DNA from: Alphaproteobacteria bacterium
GTDB taxonomy: Bacteria > Pseudomonadota > Alphaproteobacteria > UBA6615
Assembly (NCBI GenBank): GCA_029243445.1
Contig: JAQWSA010000124.1
Span: forward strand, 1-8,188
Direction of reading: 5' to 3'
DNA length: 8,188 bases
Shown here: positions 6,818 to 8,188 of the stretch, piece after piece
How positions within the stretch are numbered: the first letter of the stretch is position 1
Layout of the letters: each line of letters opens with the position of its first letter
Notes under the pieces: generated by a model
Database searches by the model: none
The model's input: only the letters and a program-made list of their open reading frames with translations
What the model was told of the DNA's origin: nothing
Position numbers and translations under genes: made by a program

Positions 6818-8188
6818 ATGGGAGAATATTCCATAGGGCATGGGGTAACGAGAAAAGAAGATTGGCGCTTACTTACAGGACAAGGTCTTTTTCTAGATGA
6901 TATGGTGTTTGGTCGTGTTCTTTATGCGTTTGTAGTTCGTTCCCCTCATGCTCATGCAGAAGTTACCCACATAAATATTAACGAGGCTTTATCCTGTCCA
7001 GGCGTTAACACAATACTAACCGGGGAGGATTATCTTTCCGATGGACTTGGTCCAATTCCATCAATGCCCCCTTACAAGAAACGTGATGGTTCACCAATGT
7101 TTGTTCCTGACCGTCCCGCCATAGCCATAAATAAAGTTCGTAATATTGGGTACCCAGTTGCAGTAGTGGTTGCTGAAACTGTCGAGCAAGCTAAAGATGC
7201 GGCTGAATTAATTGAAATTAATTATATGCCATTACCAGCAGTAATCTCTGCTTATGATGCTTTTCAACCAGAGTCTCCACAACTGTACGAAGGCTGTCCT
7301 GGAAATGAGTCTTACTTTTATGAAGTTGGAGATGAGGCTGCCGTTAAATCTGCATTTGCCTCTGCCGAGCATGTTGTTCAGCAACGTCTAGTTATTAATA
7401 GAGTTACTGCTAACGCAATAGAAACACGCGGGGTGGTTGGCCATTATGATAATGGCACTGGACGCTATTCCTTATACTGTGGATTTCAAAGGCCATATTT
7501 TTTTAGAAAAGATATTGCTGAAATTACTTTGAAAATACCTGAGACACAGCTGCGTTTAGTTACTGGGGATATTGGAGGTAGTTATGGTTTGCGTGGATCA
7601 ATATATCCCGAAATGATCTTAATGCTTTGGGCGGCCAAGCGGGTAGGTCGACCTGTAAAATGGCAAGCTGACCGAAGTGAAAGTCATATTAGCGATGATG
7701 ACGGACGCGATAATATCGTTGATGCGTCTTTAGCGCTAGATAAAAATGGTTTTTTTCTTGGCGCTAAATTTCGCAGTTGGGGTAATCTTGGGTCTGCCGT
7801 TTCGTTTCGTGGCGCGCTTCCACCCGCAGTTCATATAGGAACTGCTGTAGGTGTTTATAATATTCCTGCCGCTTATGCGCAAATTTCTGGAATGCTAACA
7901 AACACTCACTGTACCTCTCCATATAGAGGTGCTGGACGACCAGAAGCATCCTACATGATCGAACGTCTAGTTGAATTAGCTGCTACAAAACTTTCTATTG
8001 ATTCCGCTGAGTTAAGGCGTGGTAATTATATAAAACCAAGTGAGATGCCTTTTAAAACGGCACTGACATATACCTATGATAGCGGTGAATTTGAAAAAAA
8101 CATGGATCTTGCGATGATACTAGCTGATTGGGAGGGGTTCGAAGAACGAAAGGGTGAATCTGCAGGTCGAGGAAGGTTGCGAGGCATT
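6818..8188 (+). CDS. Xanthine dehydrogenase/CO dehydrogenase-type molybdopterin-binding large subunit, 5' part
   Basis: The frame runs 457 codons without a stop off the right edge; family members are near 750-800 residues, so about 60 percent is present. The first 150 residues form the hammerhead-like a/b domain (HGVTRKEDWRLLTGQGLFLDD at the start, RSPHAHAEV at 41-49, GYPVAVVVAETVEQAKDAAE at 111-130). The molybdopterin domain follows, with VTGDIGGSYGLRGSIYPE (248-265) and TSPYRGAGRPEA (366-377). PYRGAGR resembles form II enzymes (AYRGAGR), not the AYRCSFR loop of true CO dehydrogenase, so an organic or heterocyclic substrate is likelier than CO. The catalytic C-terminal Glu is outside the window. 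The ATG at 6818 is chosen over an in-frame ATG at 6803 because GGAGG (6809-6813) lies 4 nt before it. FAD and iron-sulfur subunits are expected downstream. Confidence 0.88.
   Translation, partial: MGEYSIGHGVTRKEDWRLLTGQGLFLDDMVFGRVLYAFVVRSPHAHAEVTHININEALSCPGVNTILTGEDYLSDGLGPIPSMPPYKKRDGSPMFVPDRPAIAINKVRNIGYPVAVVVAETVEQAKDAAELIEINYMPLPAVISAYDAFQPESPQLYEGCPGNESYFYEVGDEAAVKSAFASAEHVVQQRLVINRVTANAIETRGVVGHYDNGTGRYSLYCGFQRPYFFRKDIAEITLKIPETQLRLVTGDIGGSYGLRGSIYPEMILMLWAAKRVGRPVKWQADRSESHISDDDGRDNIVDASLALDKNGFFLGAKFRSWGNLGSAVSFRGALPPAVHIGTAVGVYNIPAAYAQISGMLTNTHCTSPYRGAGRPEASYMIERLVELAATKLSIDSAELRRGNYIKPSEMPFKTALTYTYDSGEFEKNMDLAMILADWEGFEERKGESAGRGRLRGI

Noticed and set aside
7764..7949. Minus-strand 61-codon open frame inside the molybdenum hydroxylase gene
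   Set aside because: The plus strand here encodes the conserved GVYNIP to PYRGAGR region; the minus frame is its shadow.

Overview
The window looks like the chromosome of an AT-rich, probably proteobacterial and perhaps marine or environmental, heterotroph that uses selenocysteine. The basis is a bacterial-type selenocysteine tRNA with an encoded CCA end, Shine-Dalgarno-led genes, and protein families common in such bacteria. The taxon is inference only. There are no insertion sequences, CRISPR arrays or rRNA genes.

Layout. Positions 2-154 hold the C-terminal tail of an unrecognised protein (+). A 12-helix MFS transporter of the monocarboxylate/oxalate-formate type follows at 224-1462 (+). 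It converges on a selenium locus on the minus strand, read right to left: tRNA-Sec (selC, 4003-4099), then 33 bp later a 740-residue fusion of an FAD/NAD(P) pyridine nucleotide-disulfide oxidoreductase with selenophosphate synthetase (selD, 1747-3969), then an unexplained 75-codon open frame that overlaps the selD stop (1530-1757). From 4282 come a small three-helix membrane protein (+), a bicupin protein (-, 4610-5434), a divergently transcribed decarboxylating dehydrogenase of the isopropylmalate/isocitrate/tartrate family (+, 5608-6690), and the N-terminal 457 codons of the large, molybdopterin-binding subunit of a xanthine dehydrogenase/CO dehydrogenase-type hydroxylase (+, 6818 to the window end).

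How it fits together. selC and the selD fusion supply the tRNA and the activated selenium donor for selenocysteine. SelA, SelB and any selenoprotein gene are not in the window. The flanking genes (carboxylate-type transporter, bicupin, hydroxy-acid dehydrogenase, molybdenum hydroxylase) look like an organic-acid catabolic region, with the selenium locus lying inside it on the opposite strand. The points most worth a second look are the selC-selD tandem with its fused oxidoreductase, the orphan frame after selD, the second cupin fold that has lost three of four metal ligands, the Tyr-to-Phe change in the dehydrogenase, and an exact inverted repeat that sits on the ribosome-binding sites of both divergent genes.
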